A stretch of 64,000 nucleotides of DNA. Origin: Oceanobacillus polygoni (lineage in GTDB: Bacteria; Bacillota; Bacilli; Bacillales; Amphibacillaceae). The stretch covers positions 174,511-238,510 of the forward strand of contig NZ_PIJY01000045.1 in the NCBI RefSeq assembly GCF_008304605.1, in the 5' to 3' direction. The notes under the pieces were generated by a model. It was not told the origin of the DNA and made no database searches. It was given only the letters and a program-made list of their open reading frames with translations. Shown piece after piece: positions 18,258 through 27,830 of the stretch. The number at the start of each line of letters is the position of its first letter. Position 1 is the stretch's first letter. Position numbers and translations under genes: made by a program.

Positions 18258-19547
18258 ATGGATACAATTCAAGAAAAGCGCCTTGACGAACAAGGTCTTA
18301 AGCTTCATTTTATTCAATCGAAAAAGTTTAAAACAATTACTTTTGTAGCGAAAATAAAAGCTAAATTGGATAAGGAGACGATCACAAAGCGAGCATTACT
18401 TCCTTATATTTTGAAGCAAGGAACGAAAACTTATCCAGACAGAAGTGCTTTACAGTTAAAGCTAGATGATTTATATGGTGCAGTTTTAACTGCTGATGGA
18501 GGTAAAAAGGGAGAGAATCACATTATTACGATTCGTCTGGAGTTCGCGAATGAAAAATTCATCCCTGATGCATCAAACGTTATGGATGAGGCGATTCGAT
18601 TATTTAGTGAAGTGTTATTTCATCCGAATGCAGGAAAAAACGGATTTGACGATGCTGTTTTTAAACGGGAAGTCGGTACATTAAAGCAAAAGATAAACGC
18701 TATTCAAGATGACAAAATGAGTTATGCCAATATGCGACTCATTGATGAAATGTGTAAAGAAGAAGCGTATCAGTTACATGTACATGGATATGAGGAAGAC
18801 TTAAATTCCTTGATGAATGAAGACCTGTATAACTATTATCAACAAATGCTTAAACAAGATGAGATGGATATCTATGTTCTTGGAGATTTTGTTGAGGAAA
18901 AAGTAAAACATATAATCAAGGATACGATGCAACGAACTGTGCAGCAAGGTACCTCAACAGTTAATGCGGTGACTAAAAAGCCGGTGTCCGAGCAACAGGA
19001 GATAATCGAAAAACAGCAAGTTCAACAAGCGAAATTGCACATTGGTTATCGTACGAATACGACATATCAAGACGATGCTTATTTTGCCTTGCAAGTATTT
19101 AATGGATTGTTCGGGGGCTTTCCAAGCTCGAAATTATTTATTAATGTTAGGGAAAAAAATAGCCTCGCCTACTATGCTTCATCGCGACTAGAAAGTCATA
19201 AAGGATTGTTATTTGTTTTTAGCGGAATCGCACCGGACGATTTTGAAAAAGCAAGGGATATTATTCGCTTGCAAGTGCAAGCAATGAAGGACGGCGATTT
19301 TACAGAGCAAGAACTAAATGAGACAAAAGATTTAATTATTAATCAGTTAAAGGAAACAATGGATCATCCACAAGGTTTAATTGAAATACTGTATCAGCAA
19401 GTTATTGGAAAACGTCTCATGACACCAACCGAATTGCTTGATGGTATTCAAAATGTCACGAAAGAAGAAGTCGTTCAAGTTGCGGGCAAAGTCGAAGAGG
19501 ATACTGTGTACTTATTAACGAGTGAAGGAGGAGAACAAGGTGAATAA
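18258..19547 (+). CDS. ymfF: M16-like protein YmfF (probable non-catalytic partner of YmfH)
   Basis: 429 aa from ATG 18258, which follows GGAGG (18247-18251) by 6 nt; ATG 18252 would overlap the SD. The M16 two-domain fold is recognisable (LPYILKQGTKTYPDRSALQ, then FGGFPSSKLFINVREKNSLAYYA), but the zinc motif HxxEH is absent from the N-terminal domain. This is typical for the inactive member of an M16 pair. It overlaps ymfH by 8 bp, so the two are made together, and probably form a heterodimeric peptidase as in AlbE/AlbF-type pairs. Substrate unknown. Confidence 0.88.
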   Translation: MDTIQEKRLDEQGLKLHFIQSKKFKTITFVAKIKAKLDKETITKRALLPYILKQGTKTYPDRSALQLKLDDLYGAVLTADGGKKGENHIITIRLEFANEKFIPDASNVMDEAIRLFSEVLFHPNAGKNGFDDAVFKREVGTLKQKINAIQDDKMSYANMRLIDEMCKEEAYQLHVHGYEEDLNSLMNEDLYNYYQQMLKQDEMDIYVLGDFVEEKVKHIIKDTMQRTVQQGTSTVNAVTKKPVSEQQEIIEKQQVQQAKLHIGYRTNTTYQDDAYFALQVFNGLFGGFPSSKLFINVREKNSLAYYASSRLESHKGLLFVFSGIAPDDFEKARDIIRLQVQAMKDGDFTEQELNETKDLIINQLKETMDHPQGLIEILYQQVIGKRLMTPTELLDGIQNVTKEEVVQVAGKVEEDTVYLLTSEGGEQGE

Positions 19548-20829
19548 ACAAACCTATGAAAGTATTGGAGAGACACTTTATTCAGAAAAACTGGATAATG
19601 GATTGACCGTGTTCTTATTACCTAAACCAGAAATGACAAAATCATTTGGCATTTTTTCCACGAATTATGGATCAATTGACCAAACCTTTGTTCCTTTAGG
19701 TGAATCCGCTGAAATAACCGTACCAGAAGGTGTAGCACATTTTTTAGAGCATAAGCTTTTTGAAAAAGAAGACCGTGATGTTTTTGCGGATTTCGGAAAG
19801 CAAGGGGCATCACCAAATGCCTATACATCATTTACAAAGACAGCTTATTTATTTTCAGCTACGAGCCAAATTGAGAAGAATGTCGAAACACTAATCGACT
19901 TTGTACAGGATCCATACTTTTCGGAGCAATCTGTGGAAAAGGAAAAGGGGATTATCGCACAGGAAATTAAAATGTATGATGATCAACCAGATTGGCAGGC
20001 ATTTATGGGAACGATTAAAAGCATGTTTCAAAATCACCCCGTAAAAATCGATATTGCAGGTACAGTGGAGTCCATTACATCTATTACAAAAGATGATCTA
20101 TATACGTGCTACCATACGTTTTATCATCCTGAAAATATGACACTATTCGTTGTAGGTAATTTTGAAGTAGAGCAGATGATGGAAATGATAACGTTAAATC
20201 AAAAGGAAAAATCTTTTGATAAGATGGCTGAGTTGAAGCGCGATTTTCCTGAGGAGCCACGAGAGGTTGCAATGAAAGAAAATACGATTCATATGCCTGT
20301 ATCCATTCCGAAATGTACAATAGGGATAAAAGATTCTGATACCGAACTAGAAAAAGAGGAATTTTTAAGAAGAGATCTACTAGGCAGTATGATACTAAGT
20401 CATTTCTTTTCTACTGGTGGAGAATTTTATCAGGAATTATATAAAGCAGACCTAATCGATGATAGCTTTTATTTTGAAACGAATCTTGAGAGGAATTTTG
20501 GGTATTCGATGATTGGTAGTAATACAGCTAAACCAGAGGAATTTGCAGCGAAAATAAAAGAACAATTATTATCAACAAAAAAATATGCGCTAACGGATGA
20601 AGTGTTTGAACGAATGAAGAAGAAAAAAATCGGCCAATTGCTACGTGCGATGAATTCTCTCGAGTTTATTGCAAATAAATATATTCATTACCATACAATG
20701 GGAATTAATCTGTTTGAAATCATTCCTGCAATTCAAGGATTGTCATTGGACGATGCACAGGCGTTCTTGAAAGAATGGATTGCTGAGGAACGTTTAGCTG
20801 TATGTACGATAAGTGCAGCAAAAGGATAG
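19540..20829 (+). CDS. ymfH: M16 zinc peptidase YmfH
   Basis: 429 aa. GTG 19540 has GGAGG 8 nt upstream; the earlier GTG 19522 precedes that SD. HFLEH at residues 67-71 provides two zinc ligands and the catalytic Glu; EKGIIAQEIKMYDDQPDW carries the third-ligand helix. It is the catalytic member paired with YmfF. No signal peptide is visible. With MlpA this is the third M16 protein in the window. Confidence 0.92.
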   Translation: MNKQTYESIGETLYSEKLDNGLTVFLLPKPEMTKSFGIFSTNYGSIDQTFVPLGESAEITVPEGVAHFLEHKLFEKEDRDVFADFGKQGASPNAYTSFTKTAYLFSATSQIEKNVETLIDFVQDPYFSEQSVEKEKGIIAQEIKMYDDQPDWQAFMGTIKSMFQNHPVKIDIAGTVESITSITKDDLYTCYHTFYHPENMTLFVVGNFEVEQMMEMITLNQKEKSFDKMAELKRDFPEEPREVAMKENTIHMPVSIPKCTIGIKDSDTELEKEEFLRRDLLGSMILSHFFSTGGEFYQELYKADLIDDSFYFETNLERNFGYSMIGSNTAKPEEFAAKIKEQLLSTKKYALTDEVFERMKKKKIGQLLRAMNSLEFIANKYIHYHTMGINLFEIIPAIQGLSLDDAQAFLKEWIAEERLAVCTISAAKG

Positions 20830-20838
20830 GGAGAGACG

Positions 20839-21555
20839 ATGGGGAAAAATATATTAATTATCGGAGCAAGCGGTGATATTGGCTATGCAATAGCTGAACG
20901 CCTTGCTCAAGACGGTTATCAATTATTACTACATTATCATAAAAATAGGTCTGGTATTGATTTGCTACGGGAACGATTAGCTAATGAGTCAGTGCTTGCT
21001 GTGATCCAAGCTGATTTAAGTAATCAAGATGAAATTAAACATTTCCTGACGAAACTGGTGCTTCCAGTTGATGGAATCATCTTTGCCGGTGGAACTGCTT
21101 ATTATGGATTATTGCAACATACGTCTGAAGAGGCTATGGATGCAATGTTATCTTTACATGTGAAAGCACCATGGATGCTTACCAAACATCTCTTGCCTCC
21201 TATGATAACGAATCACAAAGGGAATATCATTATGATTACATCGATATGGGGCAATGTTGGTGCTAGTTATGAAGTCATCTATTCCTCTGTTAAGGGTGCG
21301 CAGAATAGCTTTATTAAAGCCTTGGCGAAGGAAGTGGCTCCTGCAGGAATTTCTGTTAATGGGATTAGTCCAGGTTATATTGAAACGAAGATGAACAGTC
21401 ATTTATCGGAAGAAGAAAAACTGGCAATTATCGATGAAATTCCGATGAATCGAGCTGGCATACCCAGTGAGATAGCGCATACGGTTAGTTTTTTACTTGA
21501 TAAACGGTCAACCTATATTCAGGGAGAAATTATTAATGTGAATGGTGGTTGGTAG
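20839..21555 (+). CDS. ymfI: Short-chain dehydrogenase/reductase YmfI
   Basis: 238 aa. Classical SDR: GASGDIG at residues 9-15 binds NAD(P), S135 and Y148-SSV-K152 form the active site, and the SPGYIETKM segment covers the cofactor. It is annotated in Bacillus as 3-oxoacyl-ACP reductase-like; the substrate is not determined by sequence. It begins 9 bp after ymfH with GGGAGAG upstream, so it belongs to the ymfF-ymfH-ymfI operon. Confidence 0.9.
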   Translation: MGKNILIIGASGDIGYAIAERLAQDGYQLLLHYHKNRSGIDLLRERLANESVLAVIQADLSNQDEIKHFLTKLVLPVDGIIFAGGTAYYGLLQHTSEEAMDAMLSLHVKAPWMLTKHLLPPMITNHKGNIIMITSIWGNVGASYEVIYSSVKGAQNSFIKALAKEVAPAGISVNGISPGYIETKMNSHLSEEEKLAIIDEIPMNRAGIPSEIAHTVSFLLDKRSTYIQGEIINVNGGW

Positions 21556-21684
21556 TGTTTGTTTTCTGCCATACCTGATACTGACCGCATATCTAGGCTG
21601 TAAGAACGTTTGTGATTTTGACTGTATAAATTTTGCCAACCTTCATATACTATGCAGGATATTATGAATGGAGGAGGCTCACCA

Positions 21685-21933
21685 ATGTCAGTATTAGATA
21701 ATTTTGATACGTGGAAAGGCTTTTTAGCGAATCGAATCCAGCAAGCACAGCAGCAAGGAATGGATCAGCAAACGATGTCAGCGGTTGCTGCTGAAGTTGG
21801 GGATTATCTAGCTCAAAGCGTAGAAGCTAAAAATAGCGAAGAAGCAGTTTTAAAAGAGCTATGGAATGCTGCATCTGAACAAGAACAGCAAGCTATTGCA
21901 AATATAATGATTAAGCTTGTCCAACAACAGTAA
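21685..21933 (+). CDS. ymfJ: DUF3243 family protein YmfJ
   Basis: 82 aa. ATG 21685 follows GGAGGAGG by 7 nt; ATG 21652 lacks an SD. The sequence MSVLDNFDTWKGFLANRIQ and the Gln-rich helix after it match the YmfJ/DUF3243 family. It is probably helical throughout, without signal or membrane segment. Function is unknown. A terminator follows. Confidence 0.88.
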   Translation: MSVLDNFDTWKGFLANRIQQAQQQGMDQQTMSAVAAEVGDYLAQSVEAKNSEEAVLKELWNAASEQEQQAIANIMIKLVQQQ

Positions 21934-21977
21934 CAAACAGCAAGCGGTTGTAAATATTTTATAAACCTTTATATTAT

Positions 21978-22012
21978 AAAAAGCTATATAGTCGTACTAT
22001 ATGGCTTTTTTG
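21978..22012 (+). terminator. Terminator after ymfJ
   Basis: AAAAAGC-TATATAGT and ACTATAT-GGCTTTTTT form a stem with one bulge and end in T residues. Confidence 0.85.
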
Positions 22013-22232
22013 CGTAGAAGCTAAAAATTATATGAAAACTATGGTAATTGCTATTTAGAAAAAATGAAAATAATGTTATATTACTTATAGAGGTTGAAAG
22101 TTTAAACATTATGGTATCATCATGCTAAAAAGTTTTAATGATGTCATTATTGGTGAAATTACGTAATAAATTATTAAAACGAGCTAACAATTGCTTAATA
22201 TAAATAAAGTATGTAAAATAAAGGGGCTTATT

Positions 22233-23021
22233 ATGGATAGGACAGAATGGTATCTTGAATATGAGATTCAAATGAACCGTCCTGGATTACTGGGAGATAT
22301 TTCTTCTTTATTAGGAATGCTTTCGATTAATATTATTACCATAAATGGTGTGGAGAACGCTCGCAGAGGAATGCTGCTCTTATCGAAGCATGATGAAAAT
22401 ATAATGCGGTTAAAGTCCATTCTGCAAACGATGGATACGATTAAATTATTTAAATTACGGAAACCTAAGCTTAAAGATAAAATGGCAGTTCGTCATGGAA
22501 AATATATACACACAGATAACGATGACAGAAAAACGATTCGTTTTGTTCGAGACGAACTTGGACTCCTTGTTGACTTTATGGCAGAACTTTATAAGCAGGA
22601 TGGCCATAAATTAATCGGAATTCGCGGAATGCCTCGTGTGGGCAAGACAGAATCTATTGTTGCTGCTAGTGTTTGCGCAAGTAAACGCTGGTTGTTTGTA
22701 TCAAGTACAATGATTAAACAAACGGTTCGTAATCAATTAATTGAAGGAGAGTATAATCAAGATAATATTTATATTATTGACGGGGTTCTCTCCAAGAGAA
22801 TGGCAAATGAGAAGCATTGGCAATTAATTCGCGAAATCATGCAGTTACCCTCAGTTAAAGTAGTGGAGCATCCAGATGTTTTTGTGCAGTCTACCGAGTA
22901 TAGTATGGATGATTTTGATTATATTATTGAATTACGTACAGATGTAGACGAAGAGATTACATATGAACCGGTAGAACGAGATCAGTTTAGTAATAATGGC
23001 TTTTCGATGTTTGATTTTTAA
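22233..23021 (+). CDS. ymfK: YmfK (DUF3388): ACT-like N-terminus with a P-loop domain
   Basis: 262 aa from ATG 22233, preceded by AAGGGGCT; the upstream ATA/TTG extension has no SD. The N-terminal part (about 5-60) reads like an ACT ligand-binding domain: EIQMNRPGLLGDISSLLGM then INIITINGVE. The C-terminal half has a P-loop-like GIRGMPRVGKTES and a following strand RWLFVSS. No adjacent known ATPase partner is present. The family is conserved in Bacillaceae next to rodZ but uncharacterised. The combination suggests a ligand-sensing NTPase, which is inference. Confidence 0.82.
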   Translation: MDRTEWYLEYEIQMNRPGLLGDISSLLGMLSINIITINGVENARRGMLLLSKHDENIMRLKSILQTMDTIKLFKLRKPKLKDKMAVRHGKYIHTDNDDRKTIRFVRDELGLLVDFMAELYKQDGHKLIGIRGMPRVGKTESIVAASVCASKRWLFVSSTMIKQTVRNQLIEGEYNQDNIYIIDGVLSKRMANEKHWQLIREIMQLPSVKVVEHPDVFVQSTEYSMDDFDYIIELRTDVDEEITYEPVERDQFSNNGFSMFDF

Positions 23022-23039
23022 GATTTTATGTTTGAAAAG

Positions 23040-23240
23040 GAGTATAAAAAGGACCGAGAAGTTCGAGGCGGCGTAGTTTTGAGTATCGGAACGTATGCAA
23101 CTAATACGTGAGGAACAGAAAAACAAGCCAACGAGCTTCCGCAGGATGTGGTGACTTCGACGTTCGACACAGGACGTGTCGGTAGTTAGTCGAAGGTCTA
23201 CTGTTCTCGATGTGTCATTTTTACCGGACTTTTTGAACTA
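23040..23240. repeat. MITE-like intergenic repeat upstream of rodZ
   Basis: About 200 bp visibly richer in G+C than the surroundings, without an ORF. The ends GTATAAAAAGGACCG (23042-23056) and CCGGACTTTTTGAAC (23224-23238) are imperfect inverted repeats (10 of 15). Inner palindromic pieces such as TCGACGTTCGA and GACACAGGACGTGTC add structure. From memory, similar sequences are dispersed in related Bacillaceae genomes; this needs a search. It ends just before the rodZ ribosome site, so it forms the rodZ leader. Confidence 0.6.
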
Positions 23241-23264
23241 CCTATAAAATGGAAGGTGTTATAT

Positions 23265-24191
23265 ATGGATGTAGGGGCGAAGCTGAAAGAGGCACGTCTT
23301 GCTAGTGGATTGTCTCTAGATAGTCTACAGGAAACGACAAAAATTCAAAAAAGATATTTAGTGGCAATCGAGGAAGGTAATTTGCATATTTTACCTGGGA
23401 AATTTTATGCAAGAGCTTTTATTAAAGAATATGCAAATGCAGTTGGATTAGATCCGAATGAATTATTAGAAGAACATAAAGAAGAAATTCCTAGTACTGA
23501 AGAAGAAAATGTCCAATATACAAGAATGCAGCGGACAAGGAAAGAAAATCATACGGAGAAGTCATCTGGTCGTATAGCTTCATTGATTCCGACTATTATA
23601 GTGGTTCTGCTGATTGTTGGTATTGTTTTTGTTGCTTGGTGGTTTATTCGAGAAAACATGGCTGGGGATGCAACAAATCCTGTAGAAGAACCTGATGATA
23701 ATGTCATTATTACGAATCCGAACGATACAGGTACAGGCAATGAGGATGCTGACAATGAAGCAGATGATTCTGATGGAAATGCAGATGAAGAGGAAAATGA
23801 AGATGAATCTCAAGACGAATCTCAAGACGAATCGAATGACCAATCAGAGCCTGAGTTTACGGTAACAGAGGAAGGCACTGGTTCCCAACCGGTTTCTACA
23901 ATTGAAATGACAAATGCTGGCGATGAAGTAATTCTTACATTGGAATCTGTTGATGATAATCAGCATACATGGTTAGAAATCAGAGAAGAAGGTGGAGAAT
24001 CTTTCTATAATAGCAGCTTTTCTGCTGACGAATCACCGGTTGAAATTGATATCAGTGACGCTGAAGCAATTTCATTTAATGTGGGATATGCTCCTGCTTT
24101 GAAAATATCCATCAATGATGTTGAGCTAGAATATCCAGTTGATGCAAACCAGTATGTACACCAACGATTGAATCTAACTATTACGCGTTAA
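23265..24191 (+). CDS. rodZ: Cell-shape protein RodZ (YmfM)
   Basis: 308 aa from ATG 23265, with GGAAGGTG just upstream. An N-terminal helix-turn-helix (about 1-70: LKEARLASGLSLDSLQETT, then GKFYARAFIKEYANAVGLD) binds MreB. A basic juxtamembrane stretch and one membrane segment (about 107-129) follow, then a very acidic linker with repeated ESQD units and a C-terminal beta domain (DUF4115). It links the MreB cytoskeleton to the wall-elongation machinery. It follows ymfK and precedes pgsA as in B. subtilis. Confidence 0.93.
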   Translation: MDVGAKLKEARLASGLSLDSLQETTKIQKRYLVAIEEGNLHILPGKFYARAFIKEYANAVGLDPNELLEEHKEEIPSTEEENVQYTRMQRTRKENHTEKSSGRIASLIPTIIVVLLIVGIVFVAWWFIRENMAGDATNPVEEPDDNVIITNPNDTGTGNEDADNEADDSDGNADEEENEDESQDESQDESNDQSEPEFTVTEEGTGSQPVSTIEMTNAGDEVILTLESVDDNQHTWLEIREEGGESFYNSSFSADESPVEIDISDAEAISFNVGYAPALKISINDVELEYPVDANQYVHQRLNLTITR

Positions 24192-24259
24192 CGATAGCAG
24201 TTAAGTTTATACAGTAGATTGTTGTAGAAACTGAATACCATAGATAAAGTGAAACTTTG

Positions 24260-24349
24260 TTTAGTGAAGGCAACCATTTGCCCACTAAATGTTAGTTGAA
24301 CAGAATCAGAAATTTATGGGCTGTTTATACCACAAGGATAATACAGCCC
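24260..24349 (+). other. Two stem-loops in the rodZ-pgsA spacer
   Basis: TTTAGTG..GGCAA / TTGCC.CACTAAA at 24260-24289 and GGGCTGT / ACAGCCC at 24318-24349, both without T-tracts, precede the terminator. They may be RNA 3'-end structures or repeat remnants. Confidence 0.4.
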
Positions 24350-24362
24350 GTTAATGCGTGAT

Positions 24363-24398
24363 AAAACCCTTCCCTTTACCTATGTGGAAGGGTTTTTA
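24363..24398 (+). terminator. Terminator between rodZ and pgsA
   Basis: Perfect 11-bp arms AAAACCCTTCC / GGAAGGGTTTT and a T-tract. Confidence 0.9.
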
Positions 24399-24445
24399 TA
24401 TCATTATCGTAAATCAATTAAAAAACTCTAGGAGGAAACAAACGA

Positions 24446-25027
24446 ATGAATTTACCAAATCGACTTACATTATCACGTATTATGATGATCCCAATTTTTA
24501 TCCTTTTACTTAGTTTACCACTGGATTGGGGTACATGGGATATCGGGGCAGCAGATTTACCTGTAGCACATTTTGTAGCTGCTTTGATTTTTATTATCGC
24601 AGCAGGTACGGATTGGATTGATGGTTACTATGCAAGGAAATATAATTTAGTTACTAATTTAGGTAAGTTTATGGATCCCTTAGCAGACAAATTACTTGTC
24701 TCTGCTGCGCTTATTTTGCTAATTGAAATGGGGTTAGCTCCAGCTTGGGTTGTCATCATTATTATTAGTAGAGAATTTGCAGTAACGGGGTTACGCCTTG
24801 TAGCTGCCGGTGCAGGAATTGTACTTGCTGCAGGGAAAATGGGTAAATTGAAAACTGCAACACAAATGATTGCAATTGCCGTTTTGCTACTGCATAACTT
24901 CCCGTTTGCTTATATTGACTTTCCATTTGGTACAATTATGTTATATATCGCATTATTCTTTACAGTAGTATCGGGTGTTGATTATTTCGTCAAAAACTGG
25001 CATGTGATGAAGGAGTCGAACGAATGA
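24446..25027 (+). CDS. pgsA: CDP-diacylglycerol-glycerol-3-phosphate 3-phosphatidyltransferase
   Basis: 193 aa. Makes phosphatidylglycerophosphate at the membrane, the committed step to phosphatidylglycerol. The CDP-alcohol phosphotransferase motif lies at residues 56-81 (DWIDG, YYAR, then G and LD/AD, i.e. D-x2-DG-x2-AR-x8-G-x3-D-x3-D). Several membrane helices surround it. AGGAGG lies 15 nt upstream. The gene overlaps cinA by 4 bp (ATGA). Confidence 0.96.
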   Translation: MNLPNRLTLSRIMMIPIFILLLSLPLDWGTWDIGAADLPVAHFVAALIFIIAAGTDWIDGYYARKYNLVTNLGKFMDPLADKLLVSAALILLIEMGLAPAWVVIIIISREFAVTGLRLVAAGAGIVLAAGKMGKLKTATQMIAIAVLLLHNFPFAYIDFPFGTIMLYIALFFTVVSGVDYFVKNWHVMKESNE

Positions 25028-26271
25028 AACAAGTAAAAGCGGAGATTGTAGCAGTTGGTACTGAGTTGTTGCTTGGACAAATCGCAAATACAAATGCACA
25101 ATGGTTATCACAGCAACTAGCACAGTATGGTATTAACGTATACAACCATGCAGTGGTGGGAGATAACTTAGATCGCGTAGAAGAAGCATTTCTACAAGCA
25201 CAAGGAAGATCGGATATTATTATCGTTACTGGAGGACTTGGTCCAACAGATGATGATTTAACAAGAGAGGCCTTCCAACGGATAAGCAAACTAGAGATGG
25301 TGGAGCATCAAGCGACGATTGATAAAATTGAAATGTATTTCAAGAATCACACGTCAAACATGACCCCAAATAATCGAAAGCAAGCACGCATTTTTAAAGG
25401 CTGTACGGTATTGAAAAATAACGCAGGGATGGCACCAGGAATGAAGGTTGAACTGGAAGGGAAATCATGGTTTTTCCTTCCAGGGGTTCCGCGAGAAATG
25501 AAACGGATTACAACAGATGAAATTATACCGTTTTTGCGTAACCTAACGGGTGACGCGCAGATGATCAAGTCACTCGTATTGAAATTTATCGGCATTGGTG
25601 AATCAACATTGGAACATGAGTTAAAAGACTTAATCATAGCACAAAGTAATCCAACAATTGCCCCCCTTGCTCAGGATGACGGGGTAGTCATCCGTTTAAC
25701 AGCAAAAGGGTCATCGGAGAAGCAACTTGATGAACTCCTCGGAAAAACAAAAGAGCAAATTTTAGCGAGGGTTGGAGATCACTTTTTTGGTGAAAATGAT
25801 CAAACAATCGAGCAAGTCATTGTTGAGCTGCTCCAGAGTAAAAATAAAAAACTTGCAGCTGCTGAAAGCTTAACTGGTGGAATGTTTACAGAAAAAATCA
25901 TATCGGTAAGCGGAGCATCAAGTGTGTGCCCTGGTGGACTTGTTTGCTATGATACAAAAGTCAAACAAAACATTCTTGGTGTGGCTGAACAAACGATTCA
26001 AGAAGAAGGAACTGTAAGTGAAGCGTGTGCAGCAGAAATGGCAGATCAGATTCGAAAAAAGTTTGATTCACAGATTGGTATAAGTTTTACAGGAGTAGCT
26101 GGCCCTAATGAAATAGAAGGGCAGCCAGTAGGGAAAGTGTATATTGCTATTTCTGATGCGAATGGATACAAAAAAGTAGACTCGTTTTTATTTACTGGTG
26201 CGCGTTTTTCTATTCGAAAAAGAGCAAGTATAAAAGGATTAGAAATTTTATTTAATTATTTGAAATCTTAA
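25024..26271 (+). CDS. cinA: CinA: competence/damage-inducible protein (NMN deamidase/pyrophosphatase family)
   Basis: 415 aa. The N-terminal COG1058 domain has VGTELLLGQIANTNAQWLS and TGGLGPTDDDLT; the C-terminal CinA domain has AAESLTGG and SFTGVAGP, typical of pyridine-nucleotide salvage (NMN amidohydrolase) enzymes. It is translationally coupled to pgsA and precedes recA, as in B. subtilis, where the gene is induced in competence. No ComK box was recognised upstream. Confidence 0.95.
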   Translation: MKQVKAEIVAVGTELLLGQIANTNAQWLSQQLAQYGINVYNHAVVGDNLDRVEEAFLQAQGRSDIIIVTGGLGPTDDDLTREAFQRISKLEMVEHQATIDKIEMYFKNHTSNMTPNNRKQARIFKGCTVLKNNAGMAPGMKVELEGKSWFFLPGVPREMKRITTDEIIPFLRNLTGDAQMIKSLVLKFIGIGESTLEHELKDLIIAQSNPTIAPLAQDDGVVIRLTAKGSSEKQLDELLGKTKEQILARVGDHFFGENDQTIEQVIVELLQSKNKKLAAAESLTGGMFTEKIISVSGASSVCPGGLVCYDTKVKQNILGVAEQTIQEEGTVSEACAAEMADQIRKKFDSQIGISFTGVAGPNEIEGQPVGKVYIAISDANGYKKVDSFLFTGARFSIRKRASIKGLEILFNYLKS

Positions 26272-26363
26272 TTTTAATAGTTTTCGGATGATGAAATAAT
26301 GTTTTAAGCTATTCTGCATGGTTAGAAGTACTAATTTTGGATAATTTTCACTACAAAATTATA

Positions 26364-26377
26364 AGAACATCTATTCG
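26364..26377 (+). promoter_or_regulatory. LexA (DinR) box upstream of recA
   Basis: AGAACATCTATTCG matches CGAAC-N4-GTTCG except for two bases, 8 bp upstream of the recA -35. An upstream SOS box is also found at B. subtilis recA. Confidence 0.75.
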
Positions 26378-26385
26378 TTTTTTGC

Positions 26386-26414
26386 TTGGCAAACGGCGTA
26401 AAAACATGTATGAT
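26386..26414 (+). promoter_or_regulatory. Sigma-A promoter of recA
   Basis: TTGGCA at 26386-26391 and TATGAT at 26409-26414 with a 17-bp spacer. Confidence 0.75.
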
Positions 26415-26444
26415 GAATATAGATAAATCAAGGAGGTAGTTTCG

Positions 26445-27506
26445 TTGAGTGATAGAAAACAAGCTTTAGATATGGCTTTAAGACAAATAGAAAAACAATT
26501 TGGTAAAGGCTCCATTATGAAACTCGGTGAAAATGAAGTCCAGAAAATAGAAACTATTCCTAGTGGGTCATTGGCATTGGATGTTGCACTAGGTATTGGT
26601 GGGTATCCGCGTGGAAGAGTTATTGAAATATATGGACCGGAGTCATCAGGTAAAACAACTGTGGCGCTCCATGCAATCGCTGAGGCGCAAAAGAAGGGTG
26701 GACAAGCTGCTTTTATTGATGCCGAGCATGCGTTGGATCCAATTTACGCAAGAGCCTTAGGTGTGAATATTGATGAGTTGCTTTTATCACAGCCTGACAC
26801 TGGTGAGCAAGCACTGGAAATTGCCGAGGCACTTGTACGAAGTGGTGCTGTAGATATTATCGTTGTTGACTCAGTAGCAGCACTCGTACCAAAAGCAGAG
26901 ATTGAAGGCGACATGGGTGATGCGCATGTTGGGTTACAAGCACGGTTAATGTCACAAGCATTGAGAAAGCTTTCTGGTGCAATTAATAAATCAAAAACAA
27001 CAGCAATTTTCATCAACCAAATTCGTGAAAAAGTTGGTGTTATGTTTGGGAACCCAGAAACAACACCAGGTGGACGTGCACTTAAATTCTACTCTTCTGT
27101 ACGTTTAGAAGTACGTCGTGCAGAAACGTTGAAGACAGGAAATGATGCTGTCGGAAATAGAGCAAGAATTAAAGTGGTTAAAAATAAAGTAGCACCACCA
27201 TTTAAACAAGCTGAAGTTGATATTATGTATGGAAAAGGTATTTCAAAGCCAGGAGAAATTCTTGATATTGGTTCCGAATTGGATATTGTTCTAAAGAGTG
27301 GAGCTTGGTATTCTTATCAAGGAGAAAGACTTGGTCAGGGCCGTGAAAACTCCAAGCAATTTTTATTAGAAAACGAAGCGATTATGGATGAAATTCATAG
27401 TGAAATTCGTAAGCATTATGACCTGGATAATGATGTTGCAGCAGGAGAGAAAGCAAAAACAAATGATAGTGAAGAAGCAGTTAAGCAGGAAACGCTCGAT
27501 ATGTAA
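26445..27506 (+). CDS. recA: Recombinase RecA
   Basis: 353 aa. TTG start with AAGGAGGT 8-9 nt upstream gives [28 protein letters not shown], the normal opening. Walker A GPESSGKT at residues 64-71; [19 protein letters not shown] and the L2 region [21 protein letters not shown] are intact. It forms the nucleoprotein filament for recombination and acts as LexA co-protease. Regulated by the LexA box upstream; lexA lies about 20 kb downstream in this window. Confidence 0.98.
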   Translation: MSDRKQALDMALRQIEKQFGKGSIMKLGENEVQKIETIPSGSLALDVALGIGGYPRGRVIEIYGPESSGKTTVALHAIAEAQKKGGQAAFIDAEHALDPIYARALGVNIDELLLSQPDTGEQALEIAEALVRSGAVDIIVVDSVAALVPKAEIEGDMGDAHVGLQARLMSQALRKLSGAINKSKTTAIFINQIREKVGVMFGNPETTPGGRALKFYSSVRLEVRRAETLKTGNDAVGNRARIKVVKNKVAPPFKQAEVDIMYGKGISKPGEILDIGSELDIVLKSGAWYSYQGERLGQGRENSKQFLLENEAIMDEIHSEIRKHYDLDNDVAAGEKAKTNDSEEAVKQETLDM

Positions 27507-27512
27507 AAATTA

Positions 27513-27554
27513 AAGGATCTTGATCGTACGATTATCGTGTGATCAAGGTCTTTT
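27513..27554 (+). terminator. Terminator after recA
   Basis: AAAGGATCTTGATC / GATCAAGGTCTTTT stem (one G-T) followed by AATTTT. The T-tract is interrupted. Confidence 0.75.
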
Positions 27555-27685
27555 AATTTTGTAAGTAAGTTTATAAAATTACTTGTTTAGAAAAGCAAAA
27601 CCAGCTAAATTATACTATTTTATTCATTATTTCAAAGTCAGAACCACAATCTGGAAAGTTTTTATACATATAGTTGTGGGTTTTC

Positions 27686-27714
27686 TTGACATTAGCAGTT
27701 TTCACAATTAAAAT
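27686..27714 (+). promoter_or_regulatory. Strong sigma-A promoter of rny
   Basis: Consensus TTGACA at 27686-27691, 17-bp spacer, TAAAAT at 27709-27714. The resulting leader is about 110 nt. Between the recA terminator and this promoter (27555-27685) nothing else is seen. Confidence 0.8.
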
Positions 27715-27830
27715 TAAGGGTGTATAATTTTATAATTCTATTATAAAGTTACTTTAATGTTTAATGCATTCAGAATGTTACATGCCGACAATATGAATTG
27801 TACAATTTTATAGCAATAGGAGGTGAAATC

